Shown piece by piece: positions 55,861 through 63,645 of a DNA stretch of 64,000 bases. Origin of the DNA: Streptomyces flaveolus (GTDB taxonomy: Bacteria; Actinomycetota; Actinomycetes; Streptomycetales; Streptomycetaceae). The first letter of the stretch is position 1; each line of letters opens with the position of its first letter. The translations under genes were made by a program, and so were the position numbers. The notes under the pieces were generated by a model. It made no database searches, was not told where the DNA came from, and saw nothing but the letters and a program-made list of their open reading frames with translations. The stretch is from positions 248,001 to 312,000 of the forward strand of contig NZ_BMRV01000007.1 of the NCBI RefSeq assembly GCF_014648815.1, in the 5' to 3' direction.

Positions 55861-57216
55861 TCAGCTCGCCGCGTAGTTCCGCAGGAACAGCGCCTCCGCC
55901 ACCGACAGCCGCTCCAGTTCCTGAGGGGACACGCTCTCGTTCACGGCGTGGATCTGCGCCTCCGGCTCGCTCAGGCCGATCAGCAGGATCTCCGCCTCCG
56001 GGTAGAGCGCCGCGAGGGTGTTGCACAGCGGGATGGAGCCGCCCTGGCCGGCGTACTGCATCTCCTGGCCGGGGTACGCCACCGCCATCGCGTCCGCCAT
56101 CGCCCGGTACGCCGGGCTGGTGGTGTCGGCGCGGAACGCCTGACCCTGGCCGATCTGTTCGACCTGCACCCGCGCGCCCCACGGCGTGCGCGTCTCCAGG
56201 TGGGCCTGGAGCAGCTTGGTGGCCTCGACGGCGTCCACGCCCGGCGGCACCCGCAGGCTCACCAGCGCCCGGGCGCTCGCCTGCACCGACGGGGTCGCGC
56301 CGACCACCGGCGGGCAGTCGATGCCGAGCACCGTCACGGCGGGGCGCGCCCAGATGCGGTCGGCGACCGAGCCGGAGCCGATCAGTCCCACACCGTCCAG
56401 CACCCGGGCATCCCGGCGGAACTGCTCCTCGTCGTACGCCAGCCCCTCCCACTCGCTGTCCGCCGCCAGACCGTCGACGGTCGTCGAACCGTCCTCGGCG
56501 CGCAGCGAGTCCAGTACACGGATCAGCGCGGCCAGCGCGTCGGGGGCCGCGCCGCCGAACTGGCCGGAGTGCAGGTTGCCCTCGAGCGTGTCGACCTTCA
56601 CGCGGACCAGCGTCATGCCGCGCAGCGTCGAGGTGACCGTCGGCAGACCGACCCGGAAGTTGCCCGCGTCGCCGATGACGATGGTGTCCGCCGCCAGCAG
56701 CTCCGGGTGCGCCTCGGCGTACCGCTCCAGACCGCCCGTGCCCTGCTCCTCGGAGCCCTCGGCGATCACTTTGACGTGCACCGGCACGCCGCCGTTCGCC
56801 TTCAGCGCGCGCAGTGCGAGCAGGTGCATCAGCACACCGCCCTTGCAGTCGGCGGCACCGCGCCCGTACCAGCGGCCGTCGCGCTCGGTCAGCTCGAACG
56901 GCGGAGTGTCCCAGCCCGCCTCGTCCAGCGGCGGCTGCACGTCGTAGTGGGCGTAGAGCAGCACCGTCCGGGCGCCCTCGGGGCCGGGCAGGTAGCCGTA
57001 CACCGACTGGGTGCCGTCCGGCGTGTCGAGCAGGGCCACGTCCTCGAAGCCCTCGGCGCGCAGCGCGGACGCTATCCAGTTCGCGGCGCCCACGCTCTCG
57101 CTGCGCGGGAACTGGTCGAAGTCCGCCACCGACTTGAAGGCCACCAGCGCGGTGAGCTCCTCCTTCGCCCTGGGCATCAGCGAGGACACGGTCTCGGCGA
57201 CCGGATTCGACGACAT
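55861..57216 (-). CDS. M20 family dipeptidase (CNDP/DapE-like)
   Basis: The 451-residue metallopeptidase has the M20 metal motifs: LLYAHYDVQPP with His90 and Asp92, GRGAADCKGGVLM with the bridging Asp123, AEGSEEQGTG with Glu156/157, and a C-terminal EAQIHAVNESVS carrying the last His. The lid/dimerisation domain is at about 200-330. It should be a di-zinc dipeptidase, cytoplasmic. ATG 57216 follows AAGGAG 7 bases upstream. The gene is alone and convergent with the Nudix gene; upstream, 228 bp separate it from the divergent geranylgeranyl reductase gene. Confidence 0.94.
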   Translation of the reverse strand: MSSNPVAETVSSLMPRAKEELTALVAFKSVADFDQFPRSESVGAANWIASALRAEGFEDVALLDTPDGTQSVYGYLPGPEGARTVLLYAHYDVQPPLDEAGWDTPPFELTERDGRWYGRGAADCKGGVLMHLLALRALKANGGVPVHVKVIAEGSEEQGTGGLERYAEAHPELLAADTIVIGDAGNFRVGLPTVTSTLRGMTLVRVKVDTLEGNLHSGQFGGAAPDALAALIRVLDSLRAEDGSTTVDGLAADSEWEGLAYDEEQFRRDARVLDGVGLIGSGSVADRIWARPAVTVLGIDCPPVVGATPSVQASARALVSLRVPPGVDAVEATKLLQAHLETRTPWGARVQVEQIGQGQAFRADTTSPAYRAMADAMAVAYPGQEMQYAGQGGSIPLCNTLAALYPEAEILLIGLSEPEAQIHAVNESVSPQELERLSVAEALFLRNYAAS

Positions 57217-57444
57217 GGGCACGCTCCTTGTAGGTGCGACGTTGTACCGATGAGTACGTGAGCGGGCGCTGCCGGCAGTGCCCGCGCGCGTACCGCTGTG
57301 TACGGGTGATCGTGCGGGTGCGGACACCTCCCGGTGTGCGGGCGGCGTCCGCCGCCGATCCTCCCACAGTGGCCTGCGGCGATGCCCGCCGTAGGATGCG
57401 GGGGTCAGGTGCGGCATGCGGTTTGATCGGAGCAGTAGACCATC

Positions 57445-58686
57445 GTGAGCAGCGAGAACTCTTCGGCGGACGACACGCGTCAGGTCTGGGACGTCGTCGT
57501 GGTGGGCGCGGGACCGGCGGGGGCCTCGGCCGCCTACGCGGCGGCGGTCGCGGGGCGCCGCGTGCTGCTGCTGGAGAAGGCGGAGCTGCCCCGCTACAAG
57601 ACGTGCGGCGGCGGCATCATCGGCCCCTCGCGCGACACCCTGCCCCCCGGTTTCGACCTGCCCTTCCGGGACCGCGTGCACGCGGTGACGTTCTCCCACA
57701 ACGGCCGCTTCACCCGGACCCGGCGCTCCAAGCAGATGCTGTTCGGTCTGATCAACCGGCCGGAGTTCGACCAGCAACTCGTCGAGCACGCCCAGAAGGC
57801 GGGCGCCGAGCTGCGCACCGGGGCGACGGTGACGCGCGTCGAGCAGCACGGGTCGGCGGTGCCCGACCGGCGCACGGTCGCCGTCGTCCTCCAGGGCGGC
57901 GAGACGGTGCTCGCGCGGGCCGTCGTCGGCGCGGACGGCAGCGCCAGCCGGATAGGCGCGCACGTCGGGGTGAAGCTCGACCAGGTCGATCTCGGCCTGG
58001 AGGTGGAGATCCCGGTGCCCGAGACGGTCGCCGACGACTGGAAGGGCCGGGTCCTCATCGACTGGGGGCCGCTGCGGGGCAGTTACGGCTGGGTCTTCCC
58101 CAAGGGGGACACGCTCACCGTCGGGGTGATCTCGGCGCGCGGTGAGGGTGCGGCGACCAAGCGGTACCTGGAGGACTTCGTCGGGCGGCTCGGTCTCGCC
58201 GGCTTCGAACCGAGCATCTCCTCCGGCCACTTGACCCGCTGCCGCGCCGACGACTCGCCGCTGTCCCGGGGCCGGGTGCTGGTGTGCGGGGACGCGGCGG
58301 GGCTCCTGGAGCCGTGGACGCGGGAGGGCATCTCGTTCGCGCTGCGCTCGGGGCGGCTCGCGGGGGAGTGGGCCGTGCGCATCGCGGAGGCGCACGACGC
58401 CGTGGACGCGCGCAAGCAGGCCCTGAACTACGCGTTCGCCGTCAAGGCCGGGCTGGGCGTCGAGATGAGCGTCGGCAAGCGGATGCTGGCGATCTTCGAG
58501 CGTCGGCCCGGTCTCTTCCACGCGGCGCTGACCGGCTTCCGGCCCGCCTGGAGGGCGTTCCGGGACATCACCCAGGGCTCGACGTCGCTGGGCGAGCTGG
58601 TCCGCAGCCATCCGCTGGCGCAGCGGGCCCTGTCCGCCGTGGACCGGCGGACCGCGGAGCCGGCGTCCGGCGAGGCCGAAGCCTGA
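57445..58686 (+). CDS. Geranylgeranyl reductase family FAD-dependent protein
   Basis: The 413-residue protein binds FAD through VVVGAGPAGASAAYAAAVAG near 18-37 and the GD motif VLVCGDAAGLLEPWTREGIS near 272. RYKTCGGGIIGPSRD is the CxxG segment typical of the geranylgeranyl reductase family. The family reduces prenyl chains of archaeal lipids, chlorophyll or menaquinone; in actinomycetes a role on menaquinone side-chain reduction is known for one branch. The substrate here is not certain. It is cytoplasmic or membrane-associated. The start is GTG or ATG near 57445; the extra leader MSSENSSADDTRQVW is not conserved. Confidence 0.88.
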   Translation: MSSENSSADDTRQVWDVVVVGAGPAGASAAYAAAVAGRRVLLLEKAELPRYKTCGGGIIGPSRDTLPPGFDLPFRDRVHAVTFSHNGRFTRTRRSKQMLFGLINRPEFDQQLVEHAQKAGAELRTGATVTRVEQHGSAVPDRRTVAVVLQGGETVLARAVVGADGSASRIGAHVGVKLDQVDLGLEVEIPVPETVADDWKGRVLIDWGPLRGSYGWVFPKGDTLTVGVISARGEGAATKRYLEDFVGRLGLAGFEPSISSGHLTRCRADDSPLSRGRVLVCGDAAGLLEPWTREGISFALRSGRLAGEWAVRIAEAHDAVDARKQALNYAFAVKAGLGVEMSVGKRMLAIFERRPGLFHAALTGFRPAWRAFRDITQGSTSLGELVRSHPLAQRALSAVDRRTAEPASGEAEA

Positions 58687-59232
58687 CCCCGCCCCGGGGC
58701 GCCGGGTGGTCGGCGGCGCGCGGGGAGAGGGTGACACCTGTCGTCACAGGGCGCGTGCACCGGTGGGTGTGCGGGCCGGCCGCGCGCACGGGCCGGGGGC
58801 GGGCTCGGACCGCCGACGGCCGTCCCGGGATGCCGGATCCTGACCTCGACCGTTGATGCCGGGTGGTTGGCCGGGCGCCGGCAGAGGGGGCGTGTGCTGT
58901 CACAGGGTGCGTGCACCGAAGGTGTGCGGGCCGGCCGGGACACGCCGGCCGCTCGCACGGGCCGAAGGACGGGCCTCCGGGGGCCCGCGGAGCCGCACCC
59001 CCGCCCCCTGAGTCGCCGACGGCCGCCGCCGCGGACGCGTACCTCTGTGCCTGCCGGGCCCGCGGCCTCGCCCGCCTCGCCGACGGCCGTGCGGGCGCGG
59101 ACGTGCCTCCGGGCATGCCGAACCCGCGCCCCACGCCGCCTCCCCGCCCGTCGCCGTACTTCCCCGGGAGTACGTGCGATCACCTCGCGCGGGTGACGCC
59201 GCTCGGTGTGTGCGGCGTCTAGCGTGGCGGGC
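58687..59232. other. Intergenic region without recognised gene
   Basis: The 546 bp between the reductase-family gene and the sensor kinase gene contain no family-like protein in any frame. Short open frames are present on both strands, but all are Arg/Pro/Ala-rich and start inside repeats. A degenerate duplication occupies 58701-58965. The kinase promoter must be here; TACGTGCGATCACC-like sequence at 59170 gives no secure assignment. Confidence 0.5.
58701..58965. repeat. Degenerate direct duplication of about 100 bp
   Basis: The segment 58701-58796 is repeated at 58858-58965 with substitutions and small indels. Shared blocks include GCCGGGTGGT, GTCACAGG, GCGTGCACCG, GTGTGCGGGCCGGCCG and GCACGGGCCG in the same order. 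The period is about 157 bp, and a CGCCGACGGCCG block recurs further downstream at about 59020 and 59080. This suggests ancient tandem duplication of non-coding DNA. Confidence 0.6.
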
Positions 59233-60471
59233 ATGGACGGACAGCACGAGCACGGGGGCGGACCACCGCTGTGGTGGCGTCACGGTCCCCCGTGGCGCCA
59301 CCACCGGGGCGACGAGGCGCGCGGCCCCCGCCTGCCCTGGCTCTCCACAACGCTGATCACGGCGTTCGTGCTGGCCGGCTCGAACTTCGCCGCCCACGCC
59401 CAGGAGGGGGAACGAACCCCGCTCGACCCCTTCGGCCGCGTCCTGCTGCTCGTGACCGGCCTCGCCCTGCTGGCCCGGCAGCGCCACCCCGTGGCCGTCG
59501 TGTCCGGCACGGCCGCCACCACCCTGGTCTACCTGGGCGCCGGCTACCCGTACGGACCGGTGTTCCTCGTCGTGGCCGTGGCCTGCTTCAGCGCCGTCGT
59601 CGCCGGGCACCGCAGAGCCGCCTGGGCGGCGATGGCCGCGCTGTGGGCCGGGCACGCCCTGCTGGCCCACTGGCTCTACCGGTGGCTGCCGCCGTCCGGC
59701 GACTCCGCAGCGTCCTGGGGACAGGAACTCGTGATCGCCACCTGGGTGGTGGCGATCGTCGCACTGTCCGAGCTGGCCCGGACCCGGCGCGAGCAGTGGG
59801 CGCGGGAGCGGGCCGAACGGGCCCAGGCCGCCAAGCGGCGCGCGGACCAGGAGCGGCTGCGGATCGCCCGCGAACTGCACGACGTCCTGGCCCACAGCAT
59901 CTCCGTCATCAACGTGCAGGCGGGCGTCGGTCTCGCCCTGCTGGACAGCGACCCCGAGCAGGCCCGCACCGCGCTCACCACCATCAAGGACCAGAGCAAG
60001 GAGGCGCTCGGCGAGGTCCGTCAGGTCCTCGACACCCTCCGCGCCCCCGGGGACGCGCCGCGCGCGCCGGCCCCCGGCCTGGACCGGCTGCCCGAGCTGG
60101 TGGACCAGGCGGCGAGCGCCGGCCTCACCGTGGAGGTCGAGGGGGAGCCGCCGCGCCTGCCGCCCGGCACCGACCTCGCCGCGTTCCGGATCGTCCAGGA
60201 AGCCCTCACCAACGTCGTGCGGCACTCGGGTTCGCGCCGCGCCCGCGTCCACCTCGCCCGGGACGGCGGCACCCTGCGGCTGTGCGTCGACGACGACGGA
60301 CCCGCGACCGGCACCGACGCCGGCGGCAGCGGCAACGGGCTGGCCGGAATGCGGGAGCGGGCGGCGGCACTCGGTGGCACCATCGAGGCGGGCCCGCGCC
60401 CCGACGGGGGCTTCCGGGTGCTCGCGTCCCTGCCGCTCACCGTGCGGCACGCCGAGGAGGAGGACCGGTGA
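59233..60471 (+). CDS. Sensor histidine kinase (HisKA_3 type, NarL-partner)
   Basis: The 412-residue protein has an N-terminal region of about six membrane helices (TLITAFVLAGSNFAAHAQ to VIATWVVAIVALSELART) without a large extracellular domain. A short coiled linker leads to the dimerisation helix with phospho-acceptor His216 (ARELHDVLAHSISVI), then a GHKL ATPase (AFRIVQEALTNVVRHSGS with the N box, and GNGLAGMRERAAALGG with G boxes). It autophosphorylates and feeds the response regulator, whose start overlaps its stop. The signal may be membrane or cell-envelope state. ATG 59233 is chosen over an upstream start. Confidence 0.93.
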   Translation: MDGQHEHGGGPPLWWRHGPPWRHHRGDEARGPRLPWLSTTLITAFVLAGSNFAAHAQEGERTPLDPFGRVLLLVTGLALLARQRHPVAVVSGTAATTLVYLGAGYPYGPVFLVVAVACFSAVVAGHRRAAWAAMAALWAGHALLAHWLYRWLPPSGDSAASWGQELVIATWVVAIVALSELARTRREQWARERAERAQAAKRRADQERLRIARELHDVLAHSISVINVQAGVGLALLDSDPEQARTALTTIKDQSKEALGEVRQVLDTLRAPGDAPRAPAPGLDRLPELVDQAASAGLTVEVEGEPPRLPPGTDLAAFRIVQEALTNVVRHSGSRRARVHLARDGGTLRLCVDDDGPATGTDAGGSGNGLAGMRERAAALGGTIEAGPRPDGGFRVLASLPLTVRHAEEEDR

Positions 60472-61133
60472 TCCGCGTACTGCTCGCCGACGACCAGTCA
60501 CTGGTCCGGGCAGGCTTCCGGGCCCTGCTGGACGCCCAGCCGGACATCGAGGTGGCCGGTGAGGCCGCCGACGGCGAGGAGGCGGTGCGCGCGACCCGCG
60601 AACTGCGGCCCGACGTCGTCCTGATGGACATCCGCATGCCCGCCCTGGACGGTCTGGCCGCCACCCGCCGGGTCACCGGAGACGAGGGGCTGAGGGACGT
60701 GAAGGTGGTCATGCTCACCACCTTCGAGCTCGACGAGTACGTCTTCGAGGCCATCCGCTCGGGCGCCTCCGGATTCCTGGTCAAGGACACCGAGCCCGAC
60801 GAACTCCTGCGCGCCGTACGGGCGGTGGTCGCCGGGGACGCGTTGCTCTCACCCGGGGTGACCCGCCGCCTGATCGCCGAGTTCGCGGCGCGGTCCAAGG
60901 AACCCGCCGCCGCCGACGCGCTGTCCCACCTCACCGAGCGGGAACGGGAGGTGATGGCGCTGGTCGGCATCGGCCTGTCCAACGAGGAGATCGCCCGCCG
61001 CCTGGTCGTCAGCCCCCTCACCGCCAAGACCCACGTCAGCCGGACCATGGTCAAGCTGGGCGCCCGCGATCGAGCCCAACTCGTCGTCCTCGCCTACGAG
61101 TCGGGGCTGGTGCGGCCGGGCTGGCTGGGCTGA
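60468..61133 (+). CDS. NarL/FixJ-type response regulator
   Basis: The 221-residue protein has a receiver domain with Asp8/Asp9, the phospho-acceptor Asp54 (VVLMDIRMPALDG), conserved Thr in MLTTFELDEYVF and Lys in GFLVKDTEPDELL. The LuxR-type HTH at about 150-210 shows LTEREREVMALVGIGLSNEE and SPLTAKTHVSRTMVKLGARD. GTG 60468 overlaps the kinase stop as GTGA, so the pair is translationally coupled. Its 3' end overlaps a convergent small membrane protein gene by 40 bp. The target genes are unknown. Confidence 0.95.
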   Translation: MIRVLLADDQSLVRAGFRALLDAQPDIEVAGEAADGEEAVRATRELRPDVVLMDIRMPALDGLAATRRVTGDEGLRDVKVVMLTTFELDEYVFEAIRSGASGFLVKDTEPDELLRAVRAVVAGDALLSPGVTRRLIAEFAARSKEPAAADALSHLTEREREVMALVGIGLSNEEIARRLVVSPLTAKTHVSRTMVKLGARDRAQLVVLAYESGLVRPGWLG

Positions 61134-61378
61134 TCCCCGCGCCCGAACCGCACCAGCACGCCCACCACCCGGACGACGAACACCACGACGGCCAGCACCG
61201 TCCCCGTGCCGACCAGTCCGCCGCGCACACCGGACGACAGGCCGAAGACGTAGGCCGGCCCCACCAGGGCCCCGAACAGCACCGCCGCCGCGAACGCCGC
61301 GCTGCACAGCGCGTATCCGATCTCGACGGTCATCGCGTCCCGCTCGCCCTGCGTGCGGCGCCCCCCGTTACTGGTCAT
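61094..61378 (-). CDS. Small membrane protein (possibly DUF6332)
   Basis: The 94-residue product has two hydrophobic helices (EIGYALCSAAFAAAVLFGAL and GLVGTGTVLAVVVFVVRVVG) and a basic tail. It recalls small Streptomyces proteins labelled DUF6332, by memory of the motif TVEIGYAL. The function is unknown. ATG 61378 gives the conserved start MTSNGGRRTQGERDAMTVEI. It overlaps the end of the response regulator by 40 bp in convergent orientation and is parallel to the isomerase-like gene upstream, 99 bp away. Confidence 0.6.
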   Translation of the reverse strand: MTSNGGRRTQGERDAMTVEIGYALCSAAFAAAVLFGALVGPAYVFGLSSGVRGGLVGTGTVLAVVVFVVRVVGVLVRFGRGDQPSQPGRTSPDS

Positions 61379-61477
61379 ACCGGCAGTCTGCTTTGCCGGG
61401 TCCGGCACGGCAAGCGCGGCGCCGGGCCGGGGCGGCAGCGCGCCCGGACACGGTGCCGGACAGCGACCCGGTGCCGC

Positions 61478-62233
61478 TCAGCTCCAGGTGATGGCCGACT
61501 TCCCGCGCCACAGTGCGGCGAGGGACCCGTCGCCGGTCACGACCGGGAACGGCCGGCGGTTCCACAGCGCCGCGTACAACTCCGCAGCAGGGCCGGACAG
61601 TTCGCAGTCGGCGGGGCCGGCGTCGGTGCGGTGCGCGACGGGCGGCTCCGCCGACAGGGCTACGGTCCACACGGCACCCGGGACGTCCGTCGCCCGTACC
61701 CGCAGGGTGCGGGGTTCCTCGGTGCGTACGGCGCTCTTGGGACGGGCGTGCATGCCGCAGAGCAACTCGTCGATGCCGTCCACGGCGAAGTCCGTGTCGA
61801 TGCCGGCCGGGACACCGGCGGCCGGGGCGCCGTCCCGGGCCGACTCGGCGTCGATCCGGTGCACGGCCGTCTCGTGCGCCTGCCGCCGGGCCCAGAACGC
61901 CAGCGGTGAGGGCGCGGGCAGGAAGTGCCAGCAGCGCACGTCGGGCGGTGCGGCGGCGAGTGTGGCGACGAGGCTTTCGTGGCCCTTGCGGAACCAGGCC
62001 ACGAGTTCGTCGCCGTCCAGGTCGGGCAGGCCGCCGTCGGGGTGGTACGAGGTGTGGCCCTCGGCGACGAACGCGGTCGCCCAGCGGTGCACCATCCCGG
62101 TGTGCCGCAGCAGGTCCCGCACCTGCCAGCCGGGGCAGGTCGGCACGTCGGCGCCGGTCCCCGCCTTCTCCGCGGCGGCGGCCAGCAGTCCGCCTTCCCG
62201 GTCAAGTGTGTCGACGAACGCGGTGATCTCCAT
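61478..62233 (-). CDS. Maleylpyruvate isomerase family (mycothiol-dependent, DinB-like) protein
   Basis: The 251-residue protein has a DinB-like helical bundle at 1-150. PTCPGWQVRDLLRHTGMVHR near 31-50 is the family signature, and RRQAHETAVHRIDAES near 118 adds the second and third metal His. A C-terminal SCP2-like half ends with GDGSLAALWRGKSA. The family uses mycothiol as cofactor and binds zinc; activity may be isomerisation, S-transfer or other chemistry. It is typical of actinobacteria. The ATG at 62233 defines a normal N-terminus. It is parallel to the MFS gene upstream, with 77 bp between. Confidence 0.88.
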   Translation of the reverse strand: MEITAFVDTLDREGGLLAAAAEKAGTGADVPTCPGWQVRDLLRHTGMVHRWATAFVAEGHTSYHPDGGLPDLDGDELVAWFRKGHESLVATLAAAPPDVRCWHFLPAPSPLAFWARRQAHETAVHRIDAESARDGAPAAGVPAGIDTDFAVDGIDELLCGMHARPKSAVRTEEPRTLRVRATDVPGAVWTVALSAEPPVAHRTDAGPADCELSGPAAELYAALWNRRPFPVVTGDGSLAALWRGKSAITWS

Positions 62234-62310
62234 GGCGGAGAGTGTGCACGATGGAGTGCGCTCTGCGGGAGGATTATCCGCACCGTACGCGTGCGGGTGC
62301 CGGCGGCCGG

Positions 62311-63522
62311 TCAGCGGGAGGCCGCCGCGCGCCGGGTCACGATCGTGATGAGCACCGCCACGGCCGCCAGCACCGCGACGCTGGTGAGCGCGGCCGGCAG
62401 CGAGAACCAGTCGGCCATGAAGCCGATCGCGGGCGGCCCGAGCAGCATGCCGCCGTAGCCGAGCGTGGACGCGGCAGCCACGCCACCGGGGCCGCCCAGC
62501 GCGCCGGCCCGTTCCACCGCGACCGGGAAGAGGTTGGCGAGCCCGAGGCCGGTGATCGCGAAGCCGAACAGCGCCGCCCACACGGAGGGCGCGAGCGAGC
62601 CGAGCAGCATCCCGGCCACGGCGACGGTGCCGCCGGCCACCACCGTCGGCGTCCGGCCCAGGCGCTCCAGCAGTGTGGTGCCGGTCAGCCGGCCCACGGT
62701 CATGGCGAGCGCGAAGCACGAGTACCCGGCCGCCGCCAGGCCCGGCGAGGCGTCGAGGTCCTGCTCCAGATGCAGGGCGCCCCAGTCGGCCATGGCACCC
62801 TCGCCGTACGCCGTGCACATCGCGATCAGGCCGAAGGTGACGACCAGGCGGCGCGTACGGCCGTCCAGCCGTCGGGGGGCGCTGTCGTCCCGGTGGGGCG
62901 CGCGGTCCGGCGGCACGGCGGGTTCGCAGCGCAGCAGGGAGCGGCCCGCGACCAGGGTGACCAGCAGGCCGGTCACGGTGAGGCCGAGCAGGTGCTCGGT
63001 CGGCGACAGCGACCCGGCGACGAGCCCGCCGAGCCCGGCGCCGATCATGCCACCGAGGCTGAACGCGGCGTGGAAGCTCGGCATGATCGGGCGCCGCAGC
63101 ACGGCCACCAGATCGACGGCGGCGCTGTTGAAGGCGACGTTGATCCCGCCGTACGCGCTGCCGAACACCAGCAGCACGGCACCGAGGGCGAGCGCGGAGT
63201 GGGTCAGCGGGGGCAGCGCGATGCTGAGGCAGAGCAGGACCGCGCAGGCGACGGTGACGGGATGGCTGCCGTAGCGGCGGCACAGCCGTCCGGTGAGGGT
63301 CATGGTGACCACGGCGCCCGCCGAGACACCGAGCAGGGCCAGCCCGAGCGCGCTGGCGGAGGCGCCGGTCTGCTCCTTGATGGCGGGGATCCGCACGACC
63401 CAGCCCGCGAAGACGAAGCCGTCGAGGGCGAAGAACGCGGTCAGGGCGATACGGAGGCGGGAGAGGTCGTCGCGGGGGCCCGGCACAGCACTGTGCGAGC
63501 GGGCTTTGTTTATTTGCGGCAC
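62311..63522 (-). CDS. MFS transporter (YbjJ/fucose-permease-like)
   Basis: The 403-residue product has twelve predicted membrane helices in two halves. The first has FFALDGFVFAGWVVRIPAI, GRLCRRYGSHPVTVACAV (the MFS loop motif) and GSAYGGINVAFNSAAVDLV. The second has LVVTFGLIAMCTAYGEGAMA, VGRLTGTTLLERLGRTPTVV and the GPPAIGFMADWFSLPAAL end. It resembles YbjJ and fucose permeases that carry sugars or small hydrophilic compounds by proton exchange. The GTG at 63522 is used because the predicted promoter gives a leaderless mRNA beginning there; GTG 63486 is an alternative. The divergent ROK regulator is its likely controller. Confidence 0.85.
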   Translation of the reverse strand: MPQINKARSHSAVPGPRDDLSRLRIALTAFFALDGFVFAGWVVRIPAIKEQTGASASALGLALLGVSAGAVVTMTLTGRLCRRYGSHPVTVACAVLLCLSIALPPLTHSALALGAVLLVFGSAYGGINVAFNSAAVDLVAVLRRPIMPSFHAAFSLGGMIGAGLGGLVAGSLSPTEHLLGLTVTGLLVTLVAGRSLLRCEPAVPPDRAPHRDDSAPRRLDGRTRRLVVTFGLIAMCTAYGEGAMADWGALHLEQDLDASPGLAAAGYSCFALAMTVGRLTGTTLLERLGRTPTVVAGGTVAVAGMLLGSLAPSVWAALFGFAITGLGLANLFPVAVERAGALGGPGGVAAASTLGYGGMLLGPPAIGFMADWFSLPAALTSVAVLAAVAVLITIVTRRAAASR

Positions 63523-63530
63523 AAAAAAGC

Positions 63531-63560
63531 AGGCTAGGCGCGAGCCCCGGGGAGCGGCAA
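63531..63560 (-). promoter_or_regulatory. Promoter of the MFS gene, probably leaderless
   Basis: On the minus strand TTGCCG (63560-63555) and TAGCCT (63536-63531) are separated by 18 bp, and GTG 63522 follows 8 bases after the -10 with no ribosome-binding site. An A+T-rich imperfect dyad, TTTATTTG-CGGCA-CAAAAAAG (63508-63529), overlaps the start and could be the ROK operator. Confidence 0.5.
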
Positions 63561-63645
63561 GGCCGTGTCCTCGCCCGCCACCCGCTCTCTCCCCGCTCCG
63601 TCCCTGGTGAGGGACGGGATCCCGGTCGCATACGCTCGACGCACG

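Noticed and set aside
58863-59222. Plus-strand frame of 119 codons in the gene-free region before the kinase
   Set aside because: It starts inside a duplicated block, is Pro/Ala/Arg-rich and has no ribosome site, so I treat it as chance.
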